Shown here one piece after another: positions 10,380-23,459 of a stretch of 64,000 nt of DNA (its first letter is position 1; every line of letters begins with the position of its first letter). The translations under genes and the position numbers were made by a program. The notes beneath the pieces are model-generated. The model saw nothing but the letters and a program-made list of their open reading frames with translations, searched no databases and was not told the origin of the DNA. The stretch spans positions 20,303,720-20,367,719 of the forward strand of contig NC_049986.1 in the NCBI RefSeq assembly GCF_000003815.2, read 5' to 3'. Origin of the DNA: Branchiostoma floridae (Eukaryota; Chordata; Leptocardii; Amphioxiformes; Branchiostomatidae).

Positions 10380-13300
10380 ACGTCGCCGCCTCGCTGATAT
10401 TCCCACGGACATGTTTCAAGAAAAATACCCAGCAAATAACGCTGTTCTGCGTCAAATTCTATTCTATAAAACATGTGGGACTCAGTGTTACAGTCTAAAT
10501 ATTTTGTAGAAGCACCGCTGTAGAAAAGAAGGTCCAAGCAATGTAAAACATCACGTAGCATGAAGTTCGCTGTCAACTGGCACACAGCACATGACCGTTT
10601 GAAACTCTAAGTCTAATCAACAGCCGTGTTTGATTGATAGCCGGCGGTCCTTTGATGAAGTCGGCGAAAGGTGCGTTAGTTAGAAAATCTGCCTTTAGTT
10701 TTGATACGTAATTATAAGTTAGACAGTGGCGAGAATGATTATTTTCTCATCAATATTTCTCTTCAGAATTATTTGAACTTAATTGTACATCTAAACAATT
10801 GGCTTACCTGTGCAATGTTTATATGATTAATGATCAGTGTACTGAAATCATGTGTAACGTATGGCTCCTAGTCAATAGATCAGCATTTTCTCTATAGTGA
10901 CCACCTGTCTATAGTGGCCACATTTCCTAGTGCTGTTGTTGTTTGACATAAACTTTGAACATTTAAATTGTAAGTAACTTTAGACTGTCAGAGTTTCAGC
11001 CCAATAAAACACTCTCAGTGCCAGGGTATGAACAGACTGACCAGACAGACGAAAATAAATCCTCGAACAAGGTTCAATCGTATCTTCCGGGTCTGGCAGG
11101 AAGTTGTTAAACTAAAATAAGAATAGGCTCGATTGCTGATTGCATACAAAGTAAAACAGTTTAACAGTTTTACAGCTTGAAGAAAACAAACGCTCCTACA
11201 GTACCTGCACCTGCTTGATAATTATTAAATCGTATGCCCTACTTGAATAAAAAAAGTTCACTGCAATAATAAATGTACCCACATCACAAGGAGCTTATAC
11301 TTTTTTAAACTTACACCTAGTTATCGTACTGAAAATTGTTAATGACATTACATGAAGTCATTCAACAATTTTCAGTCATGATGAAAATTTTCTGAATGGA
11401 AGGTGTGATTATTGTCATTTTCTGAAAAATAGAAGCAAGCTCTGTTTTTACCTGGAATCAATTCACAATACCAGTCCACTTTGGGGGATAATGTACTGTT
11501 AAGAGGATGTTCCATTTTTGCGCGGGGGTGATTTGGAACAGTCAAATGTTGCGTGGGAAGGGGTATGGCTGAAATATGCTGTATTTGCTCTTAAGCAAAT
11601 GTCGGCCTTTCTAGTTTCATTCGTATCTTCAACTTCAATCGTTGCCCGTCACTCTGTGATTTCGCTGCCGAGATACTTTCATTATGATGGTTTTTGATGA
11701 GCGGAGTCATGACTTCATATCTTTAAGATGCATAAGTTTAATACTCCGGTCATGAACAGAGATGAGGGGGGGGGGGGGGGGGGTGTACAAACTGAGTCAC
11801 CTTTTGGACGGCGTTCTCGCTGCTTCAGCGAGAAGCAGATCCATTCATTCTTACCCTGATGATGATGTCTGATACATATCGAAACGTTGGATGTGAGTTA
11901 CTACCATGGTTGTGTTTTAAAAACTTTGCTAACTACTAGTATATGATTAATTACCAACCTGATGACAAGGATATGAGTTTAATGCTTCATTTCTCAGAAC
12001 CTATTGCTCTGCTTTCTGATAACTTCCATAATGATATTTGCAGTTAAAGTACAATTCTATGATGGTGACTGGTGTACTCATATTGTTGTTATCATAAAGT
12101 AATGTGAAGAGTAAACAATTCATTTTGGACAAAATATCCACATGGTAAAGGGGACACCATAATATTTTTAGTTGTATCTTTATTAGTGATAAGTCTTCAA
12201 TAGTTCATCCACAAGCTGAATAAAACAAGTTCCCTGTCAGCACATTCTCATTCCGATGGGATGCCTTGAAAGTTACTTCTCTCACTCTGTTTCTCTGAAA
12301 GGTTATCGATGTTTCTCGCTATCTAATTCAATCCTCGGCTATCATTTACTCTGAACGGTTGGTAAATCCTCTCACGAACTACGCGTAACGACGGGAGATC
12401 AGTGAGGAAGAGACATTTTGTTGTTAAGCCTCTCCCAACACGAGATCACCGACGTGGAAATGTCACAGTCGTGTTGTTTCGTGTACCGGAATCAGTGTAA
12501 AAGGTCATTGCATCAACTCAGTGGTTCGGTTCTAAGTGCACCTAGTCAATGGACCACTGACTTCTGGAAGTAGCATGTTCAGTGTCAGTGTTACCCATAC
12601 CGTGTCCTTATTTCCTGCCTGTTTTTCGATGTTAAGTCTATCAACCTTCTCTTGCTGTTTCATGTTAGCATGTCACCTAAATGTCACCATATCTTTGCTT
12701 CATTTCAATGAAGTGTACTGGCAAAAAAGACGACGTGTTCTGGATCAATGGTAAATTGTTATTTTGAGCACAAGAATTGGGCTTACCTAAAGTTTCGACT
12801 GCCCAAACTCCAGTCGTTGTCAAGGTTTGAGCAATCCACTGCTTTTGTGACGTATAGTTAGTATGCAGATTGAACACGTGACTAAGCGAGTGGTGAATCA
12901 TAAGTTGCAGAAAGTCTATGGCGGCCCCCGTCATTGGTTAGGGATGGTTGACCAGCAATGATGCAGATGTGTTCTTATATTCATCTGCATATGTGTCCAT
13001 GATTCTTACTTTGTTTAGTGATATCAAATGCCCATGTAGGTGTTTTAAACATTGCTCTCGTTGTGCTGATGCGATGGAGTATGTATGATAACTCTGTTGC
13101 ATGTGTAATTTTGTAGCAGGGAAAGGCAACGTGGTTTTGTTTTAGCTTGATGAGATCAGAGATCCCATACAAGACAGACGACAGGGGTTTACATCTGTGG
13201 TAGTGCACCTCAGTTGCTCTTCGCAATATACACATTTGGGACCGATTACTGATTTTCCACTGTGACCAATGTGTACACAGTAGAGGAAAGCCCCGGTCTC

Positions 13301-13860
13301 CTAGCACAAATTACACTGCATTAAACCGTGCGACTGTGACTCTAATGACTGCAAGAAAAAGGCCAAGGAAGTTGTGACATATCATCAACGTGTTGGTAGC
13401 ATTCTAATTTTATGTAGAAAAGAAGTAAGTTGCTCACCCTCATAAGTTATATAAGTGCGAGCTTAAAGAACTTGTGCGAGCTTCAAGCCTCTAAACTTCT
13501 TAACTACTGAAGAAGTTGTAGGCAGCGAAACTGGTTTAGCAGGCTGAATAAAGGTTCAGGAACTTGAACTTGCTGCTCCTGATGTCGTACTAAGAGATGA
13601 CTGCGGTGCGATAGATGTCGGTTAGCTGAGGAATGAGTCCACTGTACTATAAGTTGCTCAACCTCAGTTTGAATCAACTCTTTTCTATCAGTCTGCCGCA
13701 TGCTAGAGTATTGGCAAGAGTGCTTATTGTCTATACTGCTGGTTCGTTACGGAAATGAAGTTGACGACCCAAAGTTAAGGATTGATCCAACGGGGGAAAT
13801 GAGTTTTAGGAACTAGTTGTGCGCCACCCATTCCTACAGGTTTTAACAGACTTTCAATCT
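10380..13860. other. Noncoding stretch with small structures only
   Basis: No exon was recognised. It holds a 20-bp-stem hairpin at 11329-11377, an 18-base G run at 11766-11783, and a stretch near 11855-11900 (gatgatgtctgatacatatc, then gaaacgttgg) that resembles a dispersed repeat motif also seen near 55390. Near 11815-11840 there is an isolated ggacggcgttctcgctgc stretch similar to the MITE family 1 terminal repeat. Confidence 0.45.
11329..11377. repeat. Short perfect-type hairpin
   Basis: actgaaaattgttaatgac is followed after about 10 bases by gtcattcaacaattttcagt. The arms are reverse complements apart from one extra base. It could be a remnant of a small foldback element; no function is implied. 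Confidence 0.7.
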
Positions 13861-13864
13861 GAAG

Positions 13865-14490
13865 TTGTTCAAATCTGACGACCTGAAAACGACAAAGCCT
13901 GAATGTTCCCACCGTTTTGAGGAGCCTTGGGGAACCATAGGAACCAATATCGGTAACAGAAAAGTCTCTCCGGGGACGTCTCTATCACAGACGCCATCAT
14001 CACTGTCTAAATCTTACGGCTCATCTGGACAGCAGGACTCCCTGAAGTGTCGTCACGCGGACGTCAGGCCGGGTCCCACAATTAGTCGGAGTGGCGTTTT
14101 ATTGATCAGGTTTCCCGGTCCGGATCCCAGCGGAGACGAGTTGTGGCTCAAGAGCCTCTCCTCAAAGTCTGACTATGTGCCCGTGGAAACTTGTGGGCGT
14201 GTTCTTAACACCGTTGTATATAAAGGATAAAGCGTAGTTATCTGTCTGCGTCGCGGAATTTTAGAAGAAAAGGTCCTGAATGGCGTCAAGTGCGTGAATG
14301 TAGTCATTACAGACGAGTTGTGCATCAAGAGCCTCTCCTTCGAGTATGACTATGAGCCTGCGGAAGCTTGTGTGTGTGTTCTTAACACGGGTGCGTACTT
14401 CACTAGGATAAAGTGGAGTTACCTGTCTGCGTAGTGGATTTTCTGAAGAAAAGGTCCTGAATGACGTCAAGTAGTTGAATGCTAACATTA
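13865..14490. repeat. Two-copy tandem duplication, ~177 bp, with flanking open frame
   Basis: Copy 1 is at about 14134-14310 and copy 2 at 14311-14487. Shared landmarks are agacgagttgtg, caagagcctctcc, gtgttcttaaca, ggataaag, gaagaaaaggtcctgaatg and cgtcaagt. A 121-codon open frame (13865-14230) runs into copy 1 but has no recognisable domain. I do not call it a gene. Confidence 0.7.
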
Positions 14491-14494
14491 GTAA

Positions 14495-16255
14495 ATATCA
14501 AATGGAATGTTTACCTCGGTCCGTTATACTTAAATTAAAAAAGACGCGTTGTTTTGATTTTATTTGTCTTTATGTATGTGCCTCCTCATACCAACTGGCC
14601 AGTGCCTAAGGTTGGCCCGGGTAGCGGGAAATGGCCTAACCGGGGACTTCCAGGATGTGAACGTTTTAACGTCCTTGGTCCAAGTAATAATTTAAAAAGT
14701 TGTTGCCACAAGCCTGGCCCGAGTCCCAAGTCTCGCAGAAAGGCAGGAAATTTCACAGACAGAATTCACTATGATGGATAAAACAAGAAAATTACAGAAA
14801 CTCCAAATAATTCTCGGAGGAATTAAATTTTCGATTACCTGTTTGTGCTGTGATTGAAATTTCAGATCCTCATTTTCCAACGTATGAATCTGGTGATGAA
14901 TGTCGGTCATGTCCTGGATCTCGCCAGTTTTCATCTTATGGCGTCAATATAATCCGGGCTTTCGCCACTGCTTAATTTCAATACCACCCCTGCATTTCCT
15001 GATGACACGAAATTTGCAACTTCAGCAATACATCATCGATAAATTAGGCTATATATAATGCTTTTTACGTAGCAGACAATCTTTTCATTAACGTTGGTAA
15101 ACTGCTCAGCAACTGTTAAGTGTCTTGTTCAATTACGTGGCAGTCTAGACTTTAGTGAGACAGAATATAGGTATTTTGTCTGAGTTTGCTCTTGTAGCCA
15201 AGACTGGTGTCTGGAGATAACGTAGTCCACTTAGCTAAAATGTCGAAGGTGATTTGGGTCAAAACTTTGTGACTGTATGTTTTGAGGGCGCGTTAAAGTC
15301 TTCAATGTACCTATTCCGATTACCAATAACCAAGACTAATTACAAACTTCCTTTATCCAAATTTTTCCGTAAATACAAAAGATCGTTGCCTTTTTCCGAT
15401 GAAGAAAAGGTTGGATATCGAAAGATCTTTAGTAGTGACTTTGTTAGAATACTATTAGGTGTTCAGTCAAATAGTAACGGGTGTGCTTCTTGAACAGTCA
15501 CTGGCGTAGCCATGGCACATCGCTAACTTTCACTAGATATCAAGTAAACACTCTATAGTCCACTAGACTACGACATTGTTCGAATAAAGTACTCAGGCAA
15601 AGGCACCGTTGCAAGTCCTGCTATTGCACTTCCTCTTTGAGTCGGGACTCTTCCTGGATCTAAAGGTGACTGCTGGTGTGTCCCTAGTGGACCTTTTATC
15701 ACAGCAATAACGTCTGTATCGATCTAGTGTTCCCAATGAGTCACGCTGAAGTCTTCAAATAACGTCTTAATGAGCTGGAGTAGTCTGGTGATCTTTGACT
15801 CTTAAGATTCACTTGGGTCAACGAGGTCTTATCTGCGTCTAACGATTTTCCGGACAGGGCGTTAACTGGTGACCTTCTTTCTAGTCCCATGTCCCCGTGT
15901 AGCACAGCTGGCGGTAGATAAATGGCAACGTTTTTGAAAATAGAATCCGCATAAGTCTCAACAGAAGAGGCATTTCAAGGGGTTGTCTGATCTTCTTCGG
16001 TATAATTGATTGCCCAGATCAGGTGACCTTACGTGATGTGAGCAATGGGTCACGTGACATGAGAAGTCGGCACCGCCCATCTTCCTTGACCAACATTTAT
16101 ACTGATATATAATGGTGACGTTTTCTTCATATGTAGAATATAGTTTACTTTCTGCTGTTAATTGTATGTCCAATATGTCCTTTGTTTAAAATTCATCCAT
16201 TCACTTTTTTAAATGTTTTCTTGCTATGGTGTGTTGTATACATCCTTATAAGCCA
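14495..16255. other. Noncoding stretch, nothing recognised
   Basis: No exon, RNA gene or element end that I can support. Open frames are short and featureless. Confidence 0.4.
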
Positions 16256-16261
16256 TCGCCT

Positions 16262-16610
16262 TAAGTTGGAGAAGTTTAACTGCAATTAGAGCACTTTTGA
16301 CGCTTCATAGCTCAAAAGTTGAGATAATAATTCTCTCCAGCAGTGCTCACCGTGACAAAGTGGCCATTAAACCGTCCGGATGAGCAGAGCGGCGCACCAT
16401 GCCACAGCGGGCAGCGCAGCGGGGCCTGTCGAGTGGTGTCGCCGTCTGAAGTTGGAGAAGTTTTACTACAATAAAGCACCTGAGACTCTTTATAGCTCAA
16501 AAGTTGCGGTGATAATTCTCTGCCGCAGAAGGTGGCGAACCGCTCACCGTGACAAAGTGGTCATTAAACCGTCCGGATGAGCAGATTGGCGTGCAATGCC
16601 AAGGGGATTC
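16262..16610. repeat. Two-copy tandem duplication, ~186 bp
   Basis: gttggagaagttt(a/t)act occurs at 16265 and 16451. Both copies then share tagctcaaaagttg, ataattctct, the stretch ctcaccgtgacaaagtgg followed by tcattaaaccgtccggatga, and a gcag...atgcca end. It abuts the MITE copy at 16619. Confidence 0.85.
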
Positions 16611-16618
16611 TTAAGCCC

Positions 16619-16892
16619 CCCTTTCCACTAGATGGCGATCGCGCTGCGCTCTCACTAATACTTTAACCCTGGCTTTATCATTCCAAACGTAAAAGTGTGA
16701 CTGAAAAGACAACAAAACACAGATTGGATTCTTTCCTAAACAATTTGTTTAGTGATATGTCAAATTTGAGGTTGTGCTATTTCAAATGTGCTCTATATAT
16801 CCCCAAAAAGCGCTATTGAAATAGAAGCACTTTTGGGATGTAACAGAGGTCGCAGAGAGAGCGCGGCGAGAGCGCCGCCGTAATGGAAAGAT
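16619..16892. mobile_element. MITE family 1, copy 3 (full length)
   Basis: The left end (cctttccactagatggcg) and the right end (about 16845-16890, finishing ccgccgtaatggaaag) are inverted complements over about 35 bp. The interior matches the reverse complement of the copy at 1031-1250 (for example gtgactgaaaagacaacaaa), so the same family sits in two unrelated places in opposite orientations. No transposase frame. A left end also occurs at 62522 (cctttccactagga) without the rest. Confidence 0.85.
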
Positions 16893-16899
16893 AGTATTA

Positions 16900-17700
16900 A
16901 ACAGGTAGCGCAGCGGGACCAGACGGGTAGTGTCGCCGGCTTCCCGCCGCGTAAATCCACCAATTCCCCTCCAACAGCTGCATGAAATGGGGTCACATTA
17001 GTCCCCGTTCCGCCGTAACCGTAAGTGTGGCGTGTGAGGAAAAGATAGACCGCAAATTGGGACACTAAACTTCCGCTGAAGGATGTCTGCTTTTATGTGC
17101 TACAGAGGCTTTGTTACATAGTCGCCAGCTTGTCGCCAGGTTTGATTATTCTAAAATGTCGTGCAAATTTGTCTGCTACATGTGACCTTCAAAGCGGCGA
17201 CAGGAGTGTTCTAGATATTAATGCGCGCTGTCCGACCTTCGCAAGGTTACAAAGCGACGGTTTGAAATGCATTAATAGGTCTTCATGGGTTCTACAATTT
17301 ACAAAGTAACGTCGTAATTTGTTTCACAAACAGCATGTCCGTATTTTGTACGGAAAATGTCGTACAATCAGGCTGTTAAGTCACATTTTAACTTCGTAGG
17401 TATTCCCACTCTGGTTGCATACAAGAACATTCTAACCCGGAAAAACGCCACTTAGCATTTCACTGTATTCAGAACATCATTGGGCGGTATTCAACGGGCC
17501 ATAAGCGATCAGTCTGAGTATACGTAAACGCAGCATCCGTACCATTTAAGTAGAATTAGAAAGTACAATCTTAGATAATCACCCAGCATCACATAATCGC
17601 GGAATGACCGTGACGTGAGCCTGTCTGTCCGGTGGGACTTGGCAGATTCACGGTTCCATCAGGCTGATTGTGCTATATCGATCCCGTCTGGGGTCCCCGT
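16900..17700. other. Noncoding stretch, nothing recognised
   Basis: No supported gene or repeat. Confidence 0.4.
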
Positions 17701-17703
17701 TAC

Positions 17704-18100
17704 GCTAAGGTCACATTTCCACAAAGGGGCCCGGCCGGGCAGCTTTCGGGAACGATTAATGGTATGAAATAAAACAAAAACACAAAACGGACCGAAAATA
17801 ATTTAACAGCATGCATTGTGCATATTTATTGGCATAAACGTAAATTTTTCGTTTCCTCAAACAGCCCGGCCGGGCCCCGTTGAGGAAATGTGACGTAGGC
17901 CTTAGGACTACGTCACATTTTCTACCCGGGACCCGGCCGGGCTGTTTGCGGAAATGAAAAAAAGGGATTATGCCAATAAATATGCACAATGCATGCTGTT
18001 GAATCAGTTAGAAACATTTTGTGTTTTTGTTGTATTTATAATAATTTTCGTTCCGCAAAACTGCCCGACCTGGCCCCTTTGTGGAAATGTGACGTTAGCC
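17704..18100. mobile_element. MITE family 2, two copies fused head to head (400-bp palindrome)
   Basis: The left half (17704-17900) and the right half (17901-18100) are inverted complements of each other over nearly 200 bp. A striking central match is gcatgcattgtgcatattta with ttggcataa. Each half also has its own inverted ends built around cccggccgggc: the outer end reads cacatttccacaaagggg, the inner end aggaaatgtgacgtaggc. So each half is itself a MITE. Related single copies lie at 39461-39567 and 40985-41194. Confidence 0.85.
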
Positions 18101-18109
18101 TAATCATGT

Positions 18110-18960
18110 TTCCTAACTTTGACTGCAGCATCTAGCGGCGTGAGAGAGAGAGAGAGACCGCAAATCAGGAATTAGGACTCAAAACTTCTGCTGAGGGATG
18201 CCTGCTTTTATGTTACATGCGTGTGTGTAAAGAGGTAGACAGAGAGATGAATAGATAGCATTTACAAAGATACGAAACCACGAAACTCTTCCAGGCAATA
18301 TATATAAATACAGCCATACCTATTCATCTGTCCAGCGGTAGGTAACAGTGGTTAGTGGAGTAAAAGGACGAATCTTTATCTTCCCTTTTAATCAGTACTG
18401 CGGCTGGCGGCTGAACATAAACAACTGCCTCCCCCTGACACACCTGCCCTGGAGACACCAGTCATACTACCTGCCATCATTCCTCACGCCCCTAACCCTG
18501 TTATTACTTACCCCCTCCCCATTCCTTACCGTCATCTGTAAGGTCCTGTAAGGACACGGGTGGTGCTGCCATGGATAACACTCCATCGATTAGGAGAGAG
18601 AAATGTTGTTAGTGTCACATTTACTTCAGCAGATCGGCTTGTTAGCTCCGCGCTAACAGAGACGGATTCTCCAAGATACACCACTACTTTCCATGACAAA
18701 TAACATCTGTGACTCTGAGACCGTTTGTTGAGTATCGACTGCAATGCAGTAAATCATGACATTATAGTACTTGATGAAAATGCTCATGATAATTAATAAT
18801 GACTCATTCTTTATACGACCACTGTAATGCAGCTTTGTTACCACGATCAATCAAATGTAAGAAGAAATTCGTAAACCGTTATCCATAATTCTTGATTACC
18901 TAAATGTGAAGGTCACTGCAAAGACGTGCTGGGGTCAGCGGGTCTGTGACGTCACTTTTA
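18110..18960. other. Noncoding stretch, nothing recognised
   Basis: It contains a short (GA)n run near 18145-18156. No exon recognised. Confidence 0.4.
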
Positions 18961-18964
18961 GAAG

Positions 18965-19500
18965 AAAAATGGCGGTGTCCCTGACCTGGTCTCGTACCGA
19001 TGTGTCTTTTCACGTCAAAACAGAAGGTCACACGTAATTAGCCAGTATTGAAATAAATCTCGATGTCATTAACCATTAAAGTAGTGATAACTCGTTCCAA
19101 ATATACAACATGTTGTTGTCCACTCTGAATTAGTAAATATGATGCAGATTTTATGGCAAGAGGTAACTGGCACACCTCTCAATCTAATAGTACCGGTGAG
19201 TCTCTCTGTCAAGGCATATCAAGAATAAATGTGACACGGGATTTCAAGTTTTGATATAAATCTCGGAATCATGTCCAATTCATATATAAAAGATTATTTA
19301 GAAATTCAAATAGTTGATGTCTAAAGTCCTGGGTTGGTGGTAACGCTGGTTAGATATACCGGTTGTGTCCCTGACCTGGTCTTACGCCGATGTGTATCTC
19401 TCTCTCTGCAGGTGTTAGATTTTTTCAAACGAAAAGGTCACAAGTCATTTACACAATGGAGATAAATCGTGGAATCATTTACAATTTATGTGAAGATACG
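18965..19500. repeat. Diverged ~390-bp direct repeat
   Basis: gtgtccctgacctggtct occurs near 18974 and 19366. Each is followed by a cgatgtgt stretch, then aaggtcaca, then an ataaatc.tgg/catcatt segment. A further diverged fragment (ataaatctcggaatcatg) lies near 19256. Confidence 0.65.
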
Positions 19501-19605
19501 TTTCCCAAAGATAACAGTGATGTTGCACTGCTGGGTTCATTCAAAATGTTGAAGAATAGCGGTTAGGAATCCGGTGTCGTGAGCCTCAAAATAGTTTAAG
19601 AGTTG

Positions 19606-19608
<3 letters not shown>

Positions 19609-19697
<89 letters not shown>
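19609..19697. repeat. (AT)n microsatellite, ~89 bp
   Basis: Uninterrupted AT dinucleotides. Likely polymorphic and hard to assemble. Confidence 0.98.
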
Positions 19698-19698
<1 letters not shown>

Positions 19699-19699
19699 C

Positions 19700-22600
19700 C
19701 TGTTTGAAAACGCACTTAGTCTAGCTTTTGATTCAGCGTTCAGTTGTTCAATTTTTTTCTAGATACGTCTGCAAGAGAGTAAGATGATATTGTCTATCTT
19801 AAATTGTCGTAGTGGATACAAACTTATGGATCCTAAATAGTTGAGGAGTTGTTTTAGAAGTTTTCTGTTTCTTGTTGAAGTTTCTGTTCTCAATTTTAGG
19901 TTGATGTATCGTTTCTAAGTATAACATTTATAATCACAATCATACGGTACCAATAATGCAACACGGGCCAAAAATTTGCCGTTGCTCTTTCCAAAAAGCA
20001 GACAATGTGTCAAATTGTAATTAAGAAATGATAGATTGAATGCTATTATGTAGAACAAGATGCATTGTTGTGATTACTTCGGCACCGAAGTCATTAAGAA
20101 GTTATATACATGTATAGCCGTTTTCTCAAAGATTAAGTAGGTAATTTAGAGCCAGCTCCGCGGCGATACATTAATATTTACGGTCTGGGTCTGCCTCAGA
20201 GCTTGTAGAAGATGATTTGTAATGTTAATGTTTAACATTGAAAAATGCAGGAACTTCCATGGCCAAGGGCGGTCTTGGATGATATCTTAGTTGGCTGGAT
20301 AGATGAGGATGTGTCAGGAAGGTGTTCAAATGGGATGCCCCAAGGCTTTGGCAGCGGTGAGGAAGATATAAATCTTAACTTCGTTGAGGCTAACATATCG
20401 GTCTGTATCATATGTTGTGTAATTGTGTTGTGGTAAAGGGATTTGGATAGGCGATACTTTATGCATAGCCAGTGGGTGTCATTCTAAATTGTAGTTAGGT
20501 TAGGCACGAGATGTGCCTTTGTGACAATATTGGTCGTAAACAGTTTTTATATACTTTTCTGCTATACTGGCGCACTGGATTTGCGACCAGTCTTCTGATC
20601 TCCAAAATATCTATTTAAGTTAAGTTAAGAAAAGGAAAGAAGTTAAATAACCCTTTGCACCAGATGTCCTGTTTTCTGCGGAACGTTTGCTGTGTTTTGC
20701 TGATAAAGATTTCAGTTTGATGTATCAAAGGCGTATTTGTTCAACCGTGACTCCCAATAGGCACTTACCATTTAACACGACAACGAACAAATTAACGGCT
20801 TTATAATCAAAACATCAATCATGCCACAACACGAGACGTGGGATGCACACACGAGGAATGTCAGATTGCATACTCGGTGCAAAGTTAGTAATAGGGGTAT
20901 GACTTATAACGTTGTTTATTTGAAAATGTAATTAAGAAACATGCTCGTCATCTAATTGTAGTTGGCCTCGTTTCGTGTGACTCGTTGGCCCCATGAAGCT
21001 TAGAACTTCTTGCTCATCACACGAGGAGCGCAAATAGTCAAACATGTACAGTTCTGCAGCTCCACGCACCTTCATATACCTCGCTATAGGACCCAGACAT
21101 ACAGATCCAATTTTATCCCAAAAGGTGGTATCTCACTGTACTTGGGACATCGGGGCGGCACTGTGGGGTAAATGCAAAAACCAGTGAAATTATAGTGCAA
21201 TATTTTTACAATAAGTAATGACGGGCACAATTCAGCCTAGTGCTGCGAGGTAAACCAAGCTAGATAAATCATGATCGATTGATTGATGAAGAGTTGGGCC
21301 TGATTAATGCTATAACCTCAGCGTTTCTTAAGATTTCTGTTAATGGTCCCAAAATTTGGATAGACGAGTTGGCATATGCCGTTGAGTAGCAATATTACTT
21401 ACACCTTAACAGCGTAATAAACAACTGATTGACACAAATAAAGGAATGAAACAGTTTGAACATGTCCTTGGCAGTCAAGAAACACTCTTGTAATCCGTCA
21501 TTCCTTGAGGCGAACGTTAACAATGGTATTGTCCAACATCTGCGACATGCGCAAAAGGGCACATAGATCATCCTCACAAGCACCACGGAAGGACCCCCGG
21601 TGATATATGTTTCGTGACAGAACCCAGCAGACTGTTGCGGCTCCGTTGTGTCAAAGCCTTGCCTTTGGTAATTGCTACAGTATTAGTATTGGAGGAAAAA
21701 TATTACGCAATGTAAATTCCATTTTCTTCTGCCCATGCCCCATCGATATCTATGATTGTTTCGATGAATAGTCATGCGACCACCGGGGCTCTGCAAGTCC
21801 CCCTGATGATATACTGCAGTTGACTTTGGACATTAAAACTAGAGGACAAAGTTTGTTCAGGATTTAACGCCACCTGTTGATATTGCTTGAAACTGCATTG
21901 GAAATAGGAGACCTGATTCTACATGGCAAGATTCTAAATAAACAACGAATGGGTTGCCAGGTACTGCATTTCATAAATTCAAGGTTGAAATTTCCAGGAT
22001 TTTATAGTCTACCGTGGGTCATTCTAGTACCCACTTTTACTACTTTCATCCCGGTCAATTGTATTTCTTGCCTACTGTGCAATTTTCCTTCATTATCTTT
22101 ACTGTCGCTTCGTCTGCCATAATCCCCTCCGATGACCCGGCCGTGCTAGCATTAAGGTATCCACTTCTCCATCATCAGTGAGAGGTGTGTTTTGAACTAA
22201 CCACGCCTACGGTCAAGGCCGAACCTGTCTTCCGATGATGTGATTGTCTAGCTGATAACGAACCTGCTTCATCTGCGTTCAAGGGGGCTGACGTGTCTTT
22301 AAGGAAAGCTTTTGATACATTAAGACAAAGGGCAAGGTGGAATCTGCATTGAGTAGTTGGTTAACTAATTGTAAAGTTTATTGCAAATTCTTTCCCGTGG
22401 GCGAATTGCAGGTAACATGAGAGATTCAGCAAAAATAAAAAAAACAATATCAAAGGTGTCTACTCTAGTCTAAAACTAGTAAAAGCTAACTCTAGATCAT
22501 GGGTATTGGGTTCGACTCCTTTTTCAAATAAACTGAAGACAGCAGCTCGTTTACAAGCAGGGGAGATGTGGCCTATAGGGTCTACATCTAAGATGCTCAA

Positions 22601-23160
22601 ATAGGATAATCTCCATTTCAAAGACATGTTCTTTCTTTAATAGGCGTGTATTTAAAAGAATATAGACGTTATTTACCTCTTGTAACTCGCACTTTAGACC
22701 ATGTTCAGCATGTTGGAAGTACCGTCATTCCCTTCAAAGACCAGACGACGCAATTAGTTCCATTTTCAAAGGCGCCCTTTTCTACTTAGCTAAACGTGAG
22801 CTTGGAGCCAATCAAGAATGAAGTCGTCCTTTTTAAATGGTTTCAATTGGCGACTTGTAGGCATCCATGTAAGATTTGACTTTGAGAAAGCGGTTCCTTT
22901 ACCGGTTGAAAATGCCAAGTTTCACGGTCTTCAAAGGGGCTAAAAATGTCTTACGTGCAACTTCCAAACGAACATTCCTTCCGAAGGCTAATCCTGTCCT
23001 CATCTGAGCTTAAGACTTGATACACCTCTGCCGCCTTTGCTATTGATCCAAAAAACTCCTCCAAAGTCTAAGTCATGAACGTCGAGAGTTCGCATGGAGG
23101 GCATGTCAGGAAACAAGCCCAACCATAGAATATTTCTCTGGGGGCTTTTTGTTCAGTTTG
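19700..23160. other. Noncoding stretch, one tRNA-like box
   Basis: No exon recognised. At about 22502-22519 the sequence gggtattgggttcgactcc resembles a B box of a tRNA-derived SINE, but I see no convincing A box upstream, so I do not call an element. Confidence 0.4.
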
Positions 23161-23213
23161 GCCAGTGGGCAGTTACTCAAAACGGAGAGATGATATTTTG
23201 ACTTACTTTATCT

Positions 23214-23456
23214 CCATCTATCCATCCATCCATCCATCCATCCATCCATCCATCCATCCATCCATCCATCCATCCATCCATCCATCCATCCATCCATCCA
23301 TCCATCCATCCATCCATCCATCCATCCATCCATCCATCCATCCATCCATCCATCCATCCATCCATCCATCCATCCATCCATCCATCCATCCATCCATCCG
23401 TCCGTCCGTCCGTCCGTCCGTCCGTCCATCCATCCATCCATCCATCCATCCATCCA
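23214..23456. repeat. (ATCC)n array with a CCGT variant block, ~240 bp
   Basis: About 60 tetranucleotide units. Units at about 23398-23426 read tccg instead of tcca, a homogeneous seven-unit variant block. A period of 4 with no stop keeps several frames open on both strands (Ser-Ile-His-Pro repeats on plus, Trp-Met-Asp-Gly on minus). These are not genes. Confidence 0.98.
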
Positions 23457-23459
23457 CCT

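Noticed and set aside
13865-14230. 121-codon open frame
   Set aside because: Its end lies in a noncoding tandem duplication whose second copy is not open in the same frame; no family resemblance.
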